From Iodidimonas nitroreducens (GTDB taxonomy: Bacteria > Pseudomonadota > Alphaproteobacteria > Sphingomonadales > Rhodothalassiaceae): 64,000 nucleotides of DNA. The position numbers were made by a program, and so were the translations under genes. The stretch lies in the NCBI RefSeq assembly GCF_008579165.1, contig NZ_BKCN01000008.1, one strand, 5' to 3'. The notes beneath the pieces are model-generated. The model did not search any database, was not told where the DNA came from, and saw nothing but the letters and a program-made list of their open reading frames with translations. Below, piece after piece: positions 36,881 through 46,049 of this stretch. Numbering within the stretch: the stretch's first letter is position 1; each line of letters opens with the position of its first letter.

Positions 36881-38179
36881 ATGGATAAGCTGATAATCCG
36901 GGGCGGGCGGGCCCTTTCGGGAACGGTTCGGGTCTCGGGTGCCAAAAATGCCGCCTTGCCCCTGATGGCCGCCTGTTTGCTGATCGATGAACCCTTGCGT
37001 TTATCCAATCTGCCGCGTTTGGCCGATATTGCCACCATGGGCGATCTGCTCAATCATCATGGCGCGTCTATCACCCTTGAAGGCGCGGTGGGGGCTGAAG
37101 CGCTGGATGGTCAGCCATCCGGGCGGAGCCTGTTACTGACCGCCCGGCGGATCGCCGATAGCACAGCACCTTATGATATCGTGCGCAAGATGCGCGCCTC
37201 GATTCTGGTGCTTGGCCCCATTCTCGCTCGCGAAGGCCAGGCCCGGGTCTCATTGCCCGGGGGCTGTGCCATTGGCACCCGGCCCATCGATCTGCATCTG
37301 AAGGGGCTGAAGGCTTTGGGGGCGGATGTCGATCTCAGCGCGGGGTACGTCACCGCCCGGGCGCCGAAGGGCGGCCTTATCGGCAATCGCGTGGTGTTTC
37401 CCAAAGTTTCGGTGGGAGCCACGGAGAATCTGATGATGGCGGCGTGTTTGGCGCGCGGGGAAACGCTTTTGGAAAATGCCGCGCGCGAGCCCGAAGTGGT
37501 GGATCTGGGCCGGTGCCTGCAGGCCATGGGGGCACGGATCGAGGGTTTGGGAACGGACCGCATCGAAATTGCGGGGCAAACCACCCTCAATGGCGCGGAT
37601 CATCTGTGTATGGCGGATCGGATCGAAGCCGGTTCCTATGCCGTGGCGGCGGCGATCACCGGGGGTGATGTGATGCTCGCCGGGGCTGATCCTGCGGCGA
37701 TGGAAGCGGTGATCACCATGCTTCGTGAAGCCGGGGTGGGGATCGAGGTCAAAGCCGATGGCCTGCGGGTGTTCCGTGATGGGCCTTTGCAGCCGATCAC
37801 CCTTGTTACCCAGCCTTATCCCGGCTTTCCTACCGATATGCAGGCGCAGATGATGGCCTTGATGTGTGTGGCATCGGGGGCTTCGGTGATTACCGAGGCG
37901 ATTTTTGAAAATCGCTTCATGCATGTGCAGGAACTGGCGCGGATGGGGGCTGATATTACCGCCAATGGTGCCACGGCCACCGTGCGCGGCGTTGAACGGC
38001 TGACCGGTGCGCCGGTGATGGCCACCGATCTGCGGGCCAGCATGGGTCTGGCGCTGGCCGGTCTGGCGGCCAAAGGGGTGACCGAAGTGCATCGGCTTTA
38101 TCATCTTGATCGCGGCTATGAGCGTATAGAAGAAAAACTTCTGGCTCTGGGCGCGGATGTGGAGCGCGTAGCGGCTTGA
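36881..38179 (+). CDS. murA: UDP-N-acetylglucosamine 1-carboxyvinyltransferase
   Basis: 432 residues. VSGAKNAALPLMAACLLIDE provides the substrate lysine and asparagine, and SLPGGCAIGTRPIDLHLKGL holds the PEP-attacking cysteine near residue 128, so the enzyme should be fosfomycin-sensitive in principle. Other blocks are PYPGFPTDMQAQMMALM and FENRFMHVQELARMGADI. It catalyses the first committed step of peptidoglycan synthesis. It starts the conserved block that continues with DUF2948 and hisG/hisD. Confidence 0.95.
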   Translation: MDKLIIRGGRALSGTVRVSGAKNAALPLMAACLLIDEPLRLSNLPRLADIATMGDLLNHHGASITLEGAVGAEALDGQPSGRSLLLTARRIADSTAPYDIVRKMRASILVLGPILAREGQARVSLPGGCAIGTRPIDLHLKGLKALGADVDLSAGYVTARAPKGGLIGNRVVFPKVSVGATENLMMAACLARGETLLENAAREPEVVDLGRCLQAMGARIEGLGTDRIEIAGQTTLNGADHLCMADRIEAGSYAVAAAITGGDVMLAGADPAAMEAVITMLREAGVGIEVKADGLRVFRDGPLQPITLVTQPYPGFPTDMQAQMMALMCVASGASVITEAIFENRFMHVQELARMGADITANGATATVRGVERLTGAPVMATDLRASMGLALAGLAAKGVTEVHRLYHLDRGYERIEEKLLALGADVERVAA

Positions 38180-38210
38180 GATTTGTGAATTTATTGCCCA
38201 AAGTTGTGAC

Positions 38211-38666
38211 ATGACTGAAAAATTGAAATTGATGGCGCATAGCCCCGAAGATCTCGGCATCATCTCGGCGGCTTTACAAGATAGCGTGCTGCGGGTGGGG
38301 GATATGGCCTGGCTGCCGGGCCAGCATCGCTTTGCCGCAGTGGCGAATCGCTATCGCTGGGAAAAAATCGCCGGGCGGGGACAAAAGGCCCGCAAATCCG
38401 GTCGTGGCCAGCGGGTGCGGGCGGGTTTGCATTTCGATGGCATTTTGAAGGTGCAGGTGAAAAACATTGCGCTCGATCAGCCCGATCAGGTGATTGCGCT
38501 TTTGGCCATCGAGCTTGAGCCCGGTGCCGATGGTTCGGCGGTGATCAATCTGATTTTCGCGGGCGGTGCCCATATTCGGTTGGAAGCGGAATGTGTGGAT
38601 GCTGTTTTGAGCGACCTGTCCGATGATTGGCCGGCGCTCAGGGTGCCCGATCATAATCTATCATGA
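38211..38666 (+). CDS. DUF2948 family protein
   Basis: 151 residues. It begins KLMAHSPEDLGIISAALQDS, then MAWLPGQHRFAAVANRYRWE, and later FDGILKVQVKNIALDQPDQV and NLIFAGGAHIRLEAECVDAV. This is the alphaproteobacterial DUF2948 family, typically placed between murA and the histidine genes, as here. Function is not known. ATG 38211 lies 31 bases after murA. Confidence 0.85.
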   Translation: MTEKLKLMAHSPEDLGIISAALQDSVLRVGDMAWLPGQHRFAAVANRYRWEKIAGRGQKARKSGRGQRVRAGLHFDGILKVQVKNIALDQPDQVIALLAIELEPGADGSAVINLIFAGGAHIRLEAECVDAVLSDLSDDWPALRVPDHNLS

Positions 38667-38735
38667 GCGTGGCTTTGGCGCGGCGTTTCATTCACAATTT
38701 AGAACCGACCAATCTCAATCGATGTGGAGACTGCA

Positions 38736-39434
38736 ATGGCCCATATTGGCCTCGATCAACCGGCTAGCCCGAAGCCCGGCCTTGTGATGGCCCTGCCGAA
38801 AGGCCGCATCCTGAAGGAAGTGATGCCGCTGGTGCGGGCGGCCGGGATCGAGCCGGAAGCAGCCTTTGATGATGATGATAGCCGCAAGCTGCAATTTGAC
38901 ACCAATATCGAAGGGCTGAGCATCATTCGCGTCCGCGCGTTCGATGTGGCGACATTCGTGGCATTTGGGGCGGCGCATCTGGGGGTGGCGGGCAATGATG
39001 TTTTGATGGAATTTGATTATCCCGAAATCTATGCCCCCCTTGATCTCGATATCGGCCATTGTCGCCTGTCTTTGGCCGAGCCGGACGATATGGCTCGTGA
39101 TGATGATATGGCCGGTTGGTCGCATATCCGGGTGGCGACCAAATATCCCGGCATCACCCGGCGCTATTTTGCCGCCCGTGGGGTGCAGGCGGAATGTGTG
39201 AAGCTGAATGGTGCGATGGAACTGGCCCCGGTTCTGGGCCTGTGTCCCCGGATCGTCGATCTGGTGTCTACTGGCTCCACCCTGCGCGCCAATGGCCTGC
39301 GCGAAGTGGCGGTGCTGACCGAGATCACATCGCGATTGATCGTTAATCGGGCGGCTTTCAAAACCCGGCCCGATGTGATGAGCGGCTGGATCACCCGCTT
39401 CCGTCAAAGTCTGGAGGGTCGTGATGCCGCTTGA
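38736..39434 (+). CDS. hisG: ATP phosphoribosyltransferase, short form
   Basis: 232 residues: LVMALPKGRILKEVMPLVRA, GAAHLGVAGNDVLMEFDYPE, RVATKYPGITRRYFAARGVQ and the PRPP-binding LVSTGSTLRANGL. The protein lacks the C-terminal regulatory domain of the 300-residue form, so it should require HisZ, which is not in the window. It carries out the first step of histidine synthesis. ATG 38736 with GGAGA upstream is preferred over 38724. Its stop overlaps the hisD start by 11 bases, indicating translational coupling. Confidence 0.94.
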   Translation: MAHIGLDQPASPKPGLVMALPKGRILKEVMPLVRAAGIEPEAAFDDDDSRKLQFDTNIEGLSIIRVRAFDVATFVAFGAAHLGVAGNDVLMEFDYPEIYAPLDLDIGHCRLSLAEPDDMARDDDMAGWSHIRVATKYPGITRRYFAARGVQAECVKLNGAMELAPVLGLCPRIVDLVSTGSTLRANGLREVAVLTEITSRLIVNRAAFKTRPDVMSGWITRFRQSLEGRDAA

Positions 39435-40737
39435 ACTCGATCTGCAGCAAGCGGATTTCGCCACCGCCTTTGAAGCCTTTCTGGCCCATGGCCGCGATCA
39501 GGAACACTCCGTGCGGGGGGTGGTCGAGGCGATTCTGGCGGATGTGGCGGCCCATGGCGATGCCGCTGTGATCGACTATACCCAGCGCTTTGATCGCATG
39601 ACTCTTACGCCGGAAACCATGCGCTTTGGGGCCGATGAAATCGCCGCCGCACGGGCGGCTTGTGATAGAGAAACCTTAGCCGCTTTAGAAATGGCGGCAG
39701 CGCGCATCCGGGCCTTTCATGAAATCCAAAAGCCCAAAGATCATCATCATCGCGATGCCGAGGGGGTGGAGCTTGGCTATCGCTGGACGGCGATCGAGGC
39801 GGCGGGGCTTTATGTGCCCGGCGGGCGGGCCAGCTATCCTTCATCGGTTTTGATGAATGCGATCCCCGCCAAGGTGGCCGGGGTGGATCGGCTGGTGATG
39901 GTGGTGCCCAGCCCCGATGGGCTGATCAATCCATTGGTTCTGGCGGCGGCGGCTTTGGCCGGGGTGGATGAAATCTATCGCATCGGCGGGGCGCAGGCGG
40001 TGGCGGCTCTGGCCTATGGCACGGCGGTGATTGCCCCTGTCGATAAGATCGTCGGCCCCGGCAATGCCTATGTTGCTGAAGCCAAGCGGCAGGTTTTTGG
40101 CCGGGTGGGGATCGATACCATCGCCGGGCCATCGGAAATTCTGGTGGTGGCCGATGGGGCGAATGATCCCGCCTTTATCGCTGCTGATCTTTTGAGCCAG
40201 GCCGAACATGACAGTGCCGCCCAATCCATTCTGATCACCGATGACAAAGCCTTTGCCGATGCGGTGAAGGCGGCCATCGCGGGGCATCTGGAAACCCTGC
40301 CCCGGGCAGCCATCGCCAGCCAAAGCTGGGCCGATCATGGGGCGGTGATCGTGGTGGGCGATCTGATGGCGGATGCCCCCGCTTTGGTCAATCGTCTCGC
40401 ACCTGAGCATCTGGAACTGGCGGTGGACGATCCCCATGGGATGGCCGGTAAAATCCGCCATGCCGGGGCGATTTTTCTGGGCCGCTATACCCCCGAAGCC
40501 ATTGGCGATTATGTGGCTGGCCCCAATCATGTTTTGCCCACTTCGCGGGCGGCGCGTTTTTCCAGCGGCTTGTCGGTGCTTGATTTCATGAAGCGCACCA
40601 CTCTTGTGGGCTGCGATCCCCAAAGCCTTGCCCGGATCGGCCCGGCGGCGGCGCTTTTGGCCCGGGCCGAAGGGCTGGGTGCCCATGAACGATCAGTGCT
40701 TATCCGCTTGGAAACCAAGGCGGAAAACCCGGCATGA
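39424..40737 (+). CDS. hisD: Histidinol dehydrogenase
   Basis: 437 residues. LYVPGGRASYPSSVLMNAIP, VDKIVGPGNAYVAEAKRQVF, IAGPSEILVVADGANDPAFI, LLSQAEHDSAAQSILITDDK and GPNHVLPTSRAARFSSGLSV are the family signatures, including the zinc-binding His/Gln and catalytic His. It performs the last two oxidation steps of histidine synthesis. A GTG one codon earlier is also possible as a start. Its stop overlaps the UPF0262 start (ATGA). Confidence 0.95.
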   Translation: MPLELDLQQADFATAFEAFLAHGRDQEHSVRGVVEAILADVAAHGDAAVIDYTQRFDRMTLTPETMRFGADEIAAARAACDRETLAALEMAAARIRAFHEIQKPKDHHHRDAEGVELGYRWTAIEAAGLYVPGGRASYPSSVLMNAIPAKVAGVDRLVMVVPSPDGLINPLVLAAAALAGVDEIYRIGGAQAVAALAYGTAVIAPVDKIVGPGNAYVAEAKRQVFGRVGIDTIAGPSEILVVADGANDPAFIAADLLSQAEHDSAAQSILITDDKAFADAVKAAIAGHLETLPRAAIASQSWADHGAVIVVGDLMADAPALVNRLAPEHLELAVDDPHGMAGKIRHAGAIFLGRYTPEAIGDYVAGPNHVLPTSRAARFSSGLSVLDFMKRTTLVGCDPQSLARIGPAAALLARAEGLGAHERSVLIRLETKAENPA

Positions 40738-41252
40738 AGAATGAGGATGGCATGGGCTTTGAGGATGGCGATCCCTTATGCAGGCTGATCGATGTGGCTT
40801 TGGATGAAGCCAGCATCGTGCGCTGGAATGCCGATATCGATCATGAACGCCGGGTGGCGATCTTTGATCTTTTGCAGCAAAATTATTTCGATCCGGTTCT
40901 GCCCATGCCCGGCGGCTATGAAGGGCCCTACAGGCTTTTGCTGCGTTTGGAGGAAGGCCGGCTTTTATTCGAACTTTCCGATCAGGATGATCATTTTCTG
41001 GAAGCCTTTCGCTTGCCGCTCACCCCTTTCCGCCGGGTGATCAAGGACTATTTCGCCGTTTGCGATTCCTATTTTCAGGCCATCAAAACAGCCAGCCCCG
41101 GCCAGATCGAAGCCATTGATATGGGGCGGCGGGGGCTGCACAATGATGGCTCGGCCCTTTTGGCCGAACGCCTGAAGGATAAAGTGCTGGTGGACCAAAA
41201 CACGGCCCGGCGTCTGTTTACGCTCATCTGTGTTCTGCATATCCGAGGATGA
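40734..41252 (+). CDS. UPF0262 family protein
   Basis: 172 residues, with ADIDHERRVAIFDLLQQNYF, GPYRLLLRLEEGRLLFELSD, LSDQDDHFLEAFRLPLTPFR and RVIKDYFAVCDSYFQAIKTA, followed by AIDMGRRGLHNDGSALLAER. UPF0262 is an alphaproteobacterial family of unknown function, usually located right after hisD, as here. It overlaps hisD by 4 bases and is followed 4 bases later by the phosphatase gene. Confidence 0.88.
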   Translation: MKNEDGMGFEDGDPLCRLIDVALDEASIVRWNADIDHERRVAIFDLLQQNYFDPVLPMPGGYEGPYRLLLRLEEGRLLFELSDQDDHFLEAFRLPLTPFRRVIKDYFAVCDSYFQAIKTASPGQIEAIDMGRRGLHNDGSALLAERLKDKVLVDQNTARRLFTLICVLHIRG

Positions 41253-41255
41253 CAG

Positions 41256-41741
41256 ATGATCGCATCCCCCGCTGATCCGGCACCGCCCCCGCGCCATATC
41301 CTGTTCATCTGCAATCGCAATGCCGTGCGCTCGCCCATGGCGCAGGCTTTGGCCGAACGCCATGGCCGCCATCGGATCAGGGTGTCTTCGGCGGGGCTGG
41401 ATGCGGGCACGCTCGATCCTTTTGCGGTGGCGGTGATGGATGAGGCGGGCTTTGACATCAGCGGCCATCAGCCCCACAGCCTGTTGCCATCGGGCCATCT
41501 GGAAAGTTTGGGGGAACATGATGTTCCCGATCTGATCATCAGCCTCACCCCGGAAGCCCATCACCGCACCCTGGGGATGATTGGCAATCGCGCCTGCCTG
41601 ACCGAATATTGGCCGACCATCGATCCCACTTTGTGCGAAGGCAATCGGGAACAAAGGCTGGATGCCTATCGCGCGGTGCGGGATAAATTGGCGGCCCGGA
41701 TCAAGGCGCGCTTTGAAATATCCGGCCCCGGGCATCTATAA
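41256..41741 (+). CDS. Low-molecular-weight protein tyrosine phosphatase-like protein
   Basis: 161 residues. The CX5R(S/T) phosphate loop is FICNRNAVRSPMAQAL near residue 18, and the acidic D-P motif appears in YWPTIDPT near residue 123. The fold matches LMW-PTP and the related arsenate reductases; the absence of the extra cysteine pair typical of thioredoxin-type arsenate reductases favours a phosphatase. Substrates are unknown. It belongs to the conserved hisD - UPF0262 - phosphatase - infA - maf string. Confidence 0.82.
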   Translation: MIASPADPAPPPRHILFICNRNAVRSPMAQALAERHGRHRIRVSSAGLDAGTLDPFAVAVMDEAGFDISGHQPHSLLPSGHLESLGEHDVPDLIISLTPEAHHRTLGMIGNRACLTEYWPTIDPTLCEGNREQRLDAYRAVRDKLAARIKARFEISGPGHL

Positions 41742-41882
41742 AAGACCCCTAAAGGCGATCTGGAACCCATCAGCGCAGGTGTTTTCGGGCTGCGGATGTT
41801 CGAGACGCTTGCATTTAGCGTCAGTCTCAATCATTTATGGCACGCAATCCCTTATTTTAATGAAAAGAAGTTCGAGCAGTTC

Positions 41883-42101
41883 ATGGTGAAAGAAGAAACA
41901 CTTGAAATGCGCGGCACGGTCATGGAGCTCCTTCCCAATGCCATGTTCCGCGTAAAACTTGAAAACGGGCATGAAGTGCTCGGTCATACCGCTGGTAAAA
42001 TGCGCAAAAACCGCATCCGTGTGCTGGCGGGTGATGATGTTCTGGTTGAATTGACGCCTTATGATCTGACCAAGGGTCGTATTACCTATCGTTTTAAATA
42101 G
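41883..42101 (+). CDS. infA: Translation initiation factor IF-1
   Basis: 72 residues, exactly the family length: MVKEETLEMRGTVMELLPNA, FRVKLENGHEVLGHTAGKMR and TPYDLTKGRITYRFK. IF-1 is an S1/OB-fold protein that occupies the ribosomal A site during initiation. The start ATG 41883 is fixed by homology, because upstream in-frame codons do not resemble the family. The 140 bases before it have no gene and probably hold its promoter. Confidence 0.97.
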   Translation: MVKEETLEMRGTVMELLPNAMFRVKLENGHEVLGHTAGKMRKNRIRVLAGDDVLVELTPYDLTKGRITYRFK

Positions 42102-42111
42102 GGCGATTGGT

Positions 42112-42765
42112 TTGGCCGACCAGCAAAAAACGGTTGGATCGCCCGGCTCCCATGGGGGTGAGGGGCGCCCGCGTCTGGTGCTGGCCTCGGCCTCTCCGCG
42201 GCGGCTTCAATTGCTGGCCCAGATCGGGGTGATCCCGGATCTGGTGGTGCCCGCCGATCTTGATGAAACCCCCCATCCCGCTGAAAAGCCCCGCCTTTAT
42301 GCCCGGCGGATGGCTTATGAAAAAGCGTTGAAGATCGCATCGCTCCATCCCGATGATTGGGTTCTGGGGGCCGATAGCGTGGTATCGGTTGGCCGCCGGA
42401 TCCTGCCAAAAGCCCTTGATGCGGCCACGGCAGCGCAGTGCCTTGCCCTTCTTTCGGGCCGCCGCCACCGGGTGAGAACCGGTGTGGCGCTGTTGGGCCC
42501 CGATGGGAAAGTGCGCATTCGGGTGGTTGAAACGGTGGTGGCTTTTAAGTCATTATCCCGTGAAGAATGCCAGGCCTATCTCGCCAGCAAAGATTGGCAT
42601 GGCAAAGCCGGTGGCTATGGCATTCAGGGGCTGGCGGCGGCTTTTGTGCGGCATCTTTCGGGTTCCTACAGCAATGTGGTGGGCCTGCCGCTCTATGAGC
42701 TGGCCCAGATGCTGCAAGGCCAAGGGGTGAAGGTGATGAAAGGCTGGACATCCGATCATGGCTGA
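42112..42765 (+). CDS. maf: Maf family nucleoside triphosphate pyrophosphatase
   Basis: 217 residues. RPRLVLASASPRRLQLLAQI is the substrate motif, VLGADSVVSVGRRILPKALD, GRRHRVRTGVALLGPDGK and KAGGYGIQGLAAAFVRHLSG follow; the last block with GSYSNVVGLPLYEL fits the dTTP/UTPase-type Maf subgroup. Such enzymes remove non-canonical or excess nucleotides and are linked to septum control. The likely start is TTG 42112, 11 bases after the infA stop. It overlaps the RNase gene by 8 bases. Confidence 0.9.
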   Translation: MADQQKTVGSPGSHGGEGRPRLVLASASPRRLQLLAQIGVIPDLVVPADLDETPHPAEKPRLYARRMAYEKALKIASLHPDDWVLGADSVVSVGRRILPKALDAATAAQCLALLSGRRHRVRTGVALLGPDGKVRIRVVETVVAFKSLSREECQAYLASKDWHGKAGGYGIQGLAAAFVRHLSGSYSNVVGLPLYELAQMLQGQGVKVMKGWTSDHG

Positions 42766-44214
42766 TCTGCTCATCGAAGCCAGTGCGGGTGAGATTCGCA
42801 CAGCGCTGGTGGATGAAACCGGCCCCCTTGAGATCGGCTTTCATCGTGGCCGTGATCTTCATCGTGAAGCGATTGTTCTGGCCCGGGTCAGCGCCCTTGC
42901 CCCTGATATCAATAGTGCCTTTGTGGAATTGGAAGGCGGCGTCGAGGGGGGGGCATCCTGCCCGCTTTCGGGGCTTTTACCCTGCCATTATGCCCCTTTC
43001 GAGCCGGGCAGCGCGCGGCCTAAACGCATTGGCGATGCCGTGCATGTGGGGCAGAAATTCTGTGTTGAATTGGTGATGGCCCCCAACGAAGAGAGCAAAA
43101 GCTGGGTGGTGCGGGCCGATTATGCGCGCAAGGGCCGTTATTTGACCCTCACCCCGTTCAGGCCCGGTCTGCGTTTTGATGATGGTTTTGATCTTGAGGG
43201 CAAAAACCGTCTGGGGGATGCCCTGACGCCGATTTTGAAGGAAAGCGGAGTTGCGGTCCATGCTCCGGCGCGGGGCATTGGTGATGATGTGCTGATGGCC
43301 GAAGCCGCGCGCCTTTTAGGGCAGATTCGGGCGATCCGAACAGCCGGGGGCGGGGCGCGGCAGATTCTGGCCGCCGCTTCAGCCTTGAAAAACAGCCTGC
43401 GCGATGCGCCCCCCGATCTTGGCAGGATATATCTTTCGGATCGCGATCTGTTGGCGCAGGCCCAATCCTGTCTGAAGCAGTGGCCGGATCTTTTGCCTTT
43501 GCTCGATGTGCCGAAAACGGAGATGGGATTATTTGCCGATCATGGGGTGGAGGAAGCCCTCGATGCCCTGATCGATGGCCATATCACCTTGCCATCGGGG
43601 GGGATGATCAGCATCGATGAAACGCGGGCGGCCACAGTGATCGATGTGGATTCGGCCAAAGCACGGTGGGTCAATCGGGGGGCCAATCGGGAGCAGGGAG
43701 TGGCCGGGCCTGGGGCCGGGCGGCTTTCGATGTGAATTGCGAAGCGGCGCGGGCTATTGCCCGGCTCTTGCGCTTTGGCAGAATCGGCGGGCTTGTGGTG
43801 ATCGATTTCATCGATATGCAGAAAAAAGATCATAAGGATGCGCTGATCGCGGCTTTCGATGCCGCTTTGGCCGATGATCCTTTGCCCGTGCGCTTATCGG
43901 GGATCAACGCGCATGGGATTCTCACCCTCACCCGCAAGCGCCTGGGCCCTTCGGTGCGCGAAATGCTGCTTCAGGCGCCCGGGCCGCGCTTAAGCCTTTA
44001 TAGCCTTGCCCATGATCTGTTGCGCCGGGCGGAGCGCACGGCGATCATGGATCCGCGTCCGGGGACTTTGGTCCTGTCTCTGTCTCCGGCCCTGGGCCAA
44101 TTGTTCGAGGGGCCCGATTGGCTGGCCCGGCTGTCTGAAAGAACCGGCCGGGTGATTGATCTGCGGATGGATGAAAGCGTTCCATCCGATCAGCCCCTTT
44201 GTCATATAGGCTAG
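42758..44214 (+). CDS. rng: Ribonuclease E/G family protein (frameshifted near 43725)
   Basis: About 485 residues once joined. The N-terminal part has the S1-like region (LARVSALAPDINSAFVELEG) and the RNase E/G core up to GMISIDETRAATVIDVDSAK, which holds the Mg2+-binding aspartates. The frame then drifts to a stop at 43735. One missing base, most simply a G near 43722-43727, restores AAFDVNCEAARAIARLLRFG and RIGGLVVIDFIDMQKKDHKD to the end at 44214. The small size and lack of a long C-terminal scaffold suit RNase G more than RNase E. It matures rRNA and degrades mRNA. It overlaps maf by 8 bases and is followed by yacG. Confidence 0.85.
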
Positions 44215-44245
44215 AGTGACCGCAAGCGAGAGGACAGAACGGATC

Positions 44246-44473
44246 ATGACCGCATCAAAGGCCCCCAAAAAGGGGCGCTGCCCCATCTGCAAGACGATTT
44301 GTTCGGGCGAACACAAGCCCTTTTGTTCGGATCGCTGCGCCAAAATCGATTTGTCGCGCTGGTTTGGCGAACATTATGTTGTGGCGGGCGTTACCCCCAT
44401 AAACGGCTTTGATGACGAGGATGGACTTTTTCCATCAACAGCCTCTGGACAGGGGCGATCCGATTGCCTATAA
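44246..44473 (+). CDS. yacG: DNA gyrase inhibitor YacG
   Basis: 75 residues with the four-cysteine zinc site CPICKTICSG and FCSDRCAKIDLSRWFGEHYV. YacG binds GyrB and inhibits gyrase in E. coli. ATG 44246 is chosen because the protein then starts just before the zinc site; the frame is open ten codons upstream. It sits between the RNase gene and tRNA-Phe, its usual alphaproteobacterial position. Confidence 0.88.
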   Translation: MTASKAPKKGRCPICKTICSGEHKPFCSDRCAKIDLSRWFGEHYVVAGVTPINGFDDEDGLFPSTASGQGRSDCL

Positions 44474-44555
44474 GCGGCCACCAGAAACGCTTTTCGGCTG
44501 TGTTTGCGGGGGCTTTGCCTTCATCAACGGTTCGGCGGTTTTTCTCGAGGTTTGT

Positions 44556-44631
44556 GCCCAGGTAGCTCAGTTGGTAGAGCATGCGACTGAAAATCGCAGT
44601 GTCGGTGGTTCGATTCCGCCCCTGGGCACCA
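44556..44631 (+). tRNA. tRNA-Phe (GAA)
   Basis: A 76-base cloverleaf with encoded CCA. The acceptor stem GCCCAGG pairs with CCTGGGC; the D stem is GCTC/GAGC around AGTTGGTA; the anticodon stem TGCGA/TCGCA encloses CT-GAA-AA; the T arm has GGTGG-TTCGATT-CCGCC. The anticodon GAA specifies phenylalanine. It is the last chromosomal gene before the prophage integrase and is the likely integration target, because tyrosine integrases often use the 3' half of a tRNA gene. Confidence 0.96.
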
Positions 44632-44672
44632 CTTCTTTTTTGATCCCTTATATTTCAATGTCTTAGGCGGTG

Positions 44673-44722
44673 GTTTTGTCCCACCGGGTGCCATCACCAC
44701 GGAAAGTGGGACAGTTTTGTCC
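44673..44722. repeat. Repeat cluster between tRNA-Phe and integrase
   Basis: GTTTTGTCC occurs at 44673-44681 and 44714-44722, and TGTCCCAC (44677-44684) is inverted as GTGGGACA (44706-44713). The cluster lies between the presumed core attachment site in tRNA-Phe and the end of the integrase gene, where arm-type integrase sites or the integrase terminator would be. Either reading is an inference. Confidence 0.35.
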
Positions 44723-45795
44723 TAGTTCCGTTCTCCCGTAATTCGTTTTAATGCGCTTTCGGCCCGGGTTTTCTGGCTGGCGGCACGGGTGTATCTGGTG
44801 ACCTCTTTCGATGTGCGGTGCCCGGTGATCGCCATGATTTCGAACTCGGTGCAGCCCTGTTCCGCCAGACGTGCGGCGGCGGCTTTGCGCAGGCCGTGGA
44901 CAGAGCATTGGGGAAGTTCGGCCTCGTTACACCATTTTCGGAATCGATTGCCAAAACCGTTCGATGTGAAGGGGCGATTGAACGCCGTGACCATGAACGT
45001 CAGATCGCCCGTGCCATGGGTGCGATCAATGATTCTTTGCAACTCGGGGACAATCGGGATTTCCTGTCGGACCGGATGGCGGTTCCGGTTTTTGTGCTGG
45101 GTGAAGATCAGCCAACCGTCGCGGACATGCTGTTTGCCCATTTGCACGAGATCTGACCGCCGTTGCCCCGTGTAAAGCGCGAGGGCGAGCGCTAGCCGCG
45201 CCATAGTCCCCACTGGGTGCTTCTCTTCATATTTCTCGATTTCGTCCAAGCTCCAAGAATGGAAGCCGTCGGGGTTTTTGCTGGCGAGATATTCAACGTC
45301 CGACGCTGGATTTCGGTCATGCAGATCATAACGGACTGCAAATGTATAAAGCTGGCGGAGGGCTTTCACCATCCCATTGGCCGCTGCGGCGCGGTCCATC
45401 ATCTCGTCACGGAGCTTGCGAATATGTTTGGGCTGCAGGAGGGCGAAAGGTTTCTCACCGTCGCTTTTGTGTTCGCAAAACCTTTCGAGGATGCTGCGTC
45501 GGACTTTCTGGGTACGTGGATCCAACTCCCGAAACATGGCGGACTTGAAATACTCGATGCAAAGCGCCCGCACCGACCCTGGCACGATATGCCCCAGCTT
45601 CTTGGATGGTTGGAGATTGGGCCGTGATTCCCCAGCGAGGGCTGTCTGGTAAGCGGCGAGAAAATCCTGCGAGCCAACAGGTCCCGGCAACCGGATTTTC
45701 TTACCATTGCGCCTGAAATAGAGGCGTACATTGCCGTGGCGGTCTATATCTTCCACCACATATTTTAATCGGATTTTCATGGGAGCCCCGGGCAT
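44722..45795 (-). CDS. Prophage tyrosine recombinase (integrase)
   Basis: About 357 residues from ATG 45795. The N-terminal part is an arm-binding/SAM-like region (SPDV-type core binding around LRQLYTFAVRYDLHDRNPAS). The catalytic domain has the first Arg in LALYTGQRRSDLVQM, the HxxR box in CSVHGLRKAAAARLAEQG, the third His in IMAITGHRTSKEV and the nucleophilic Tyr in VTRYTRAASQ. It reads toward tRNA-Phe, and its stop is about 90 bases from the tRNA. The start lies 3 bases downstream of the excisionase-like gene, so the two form one unit. A second ATG at 45780 is an alternative start. Confidence 0.93.
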   Translation of the reverse strand: MPGAPMKIRLKYVVEDIDRHGNVRLYFRRNGKKIRLPGPVGSQDFLAAYQTALAGESRPNLQPSKKLGHIVPGSVRALCIEYFKSAMFRELDPRTQKVRRSILERFCEHKSDGEKPFALLQPKHIRKLRDEMMDRAAAANGMVKALRQLYTFAVRYDLHDRNPASDVEYLASKNPDGFHSWSLDEIEKYEEKHPVGTMARLALALALYTGQRRSDLVQMGKQHVRDGWLIFTQHKNRNRHPVRQEIPIVPELQRIIDRTHGTGDLTFMVTAFNRPFTSNGFGNRFRKWCNEAELPQCSVHGLRKAAAARLAEQGCTEFEIMAITGHRTSKEVTRYTRAASQKTRAESALKRITGERN

Positions 45796-45797
45796 GA

Positions 45798-46049
45798 TTA
45801 CTCGTCCCAGGGATTGTTCTCTAAATCGCCATCGGAAGGCAAGGCTTCGAAAAATTGATCGAGGGCACGCACATCCCATACTTTCCGGCCATCGATCCGT
45901 TTTGCCTTTGGCATGCGACCATCCGTGACCATCTGGTCGAATTTGTTCGGCGATACGCCGACATATCCCGCCGACAGGATGCGCGAGAGCCCCCGCCGGG
46001 TGGGTGGCGAGACTGCTGGAATCTGGACTTTGTGCGATGAAATAGCCAT
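45798..46049 (-). CDS. Excisionase/AlpA-like DNA-binding protein
   Basis: About 83 residues from ATG 46049, which has GAGGGA upstream; an earlier ATG at 46064 is possible. The pattern LSRILSAGYVGVSPNKFDQM, VTDGRMPKAKRIDGRKVWDV and RALDQFFEALPSD is the winged helix-turn-helix form of phage excisionase/AlpA proteins in alphaproteobacterial prophages. It is encoded directly before the integrase gene and would bend DNA or direct excision. Confidence 0.7.
   Translation of the reverse strand: MAISSHKVQIPAVSPPTRRGLSRILSAGYVGVSPNKFDQMVTDGRMPKAKRIDGRKVWDVRALDQFFEALPSDGDLENNPWDE

Noticed and set aside
39841..40686. 281-residue minus-strand frame
   Set aside because: Antisense to hisD, which is intact and highly conserved.
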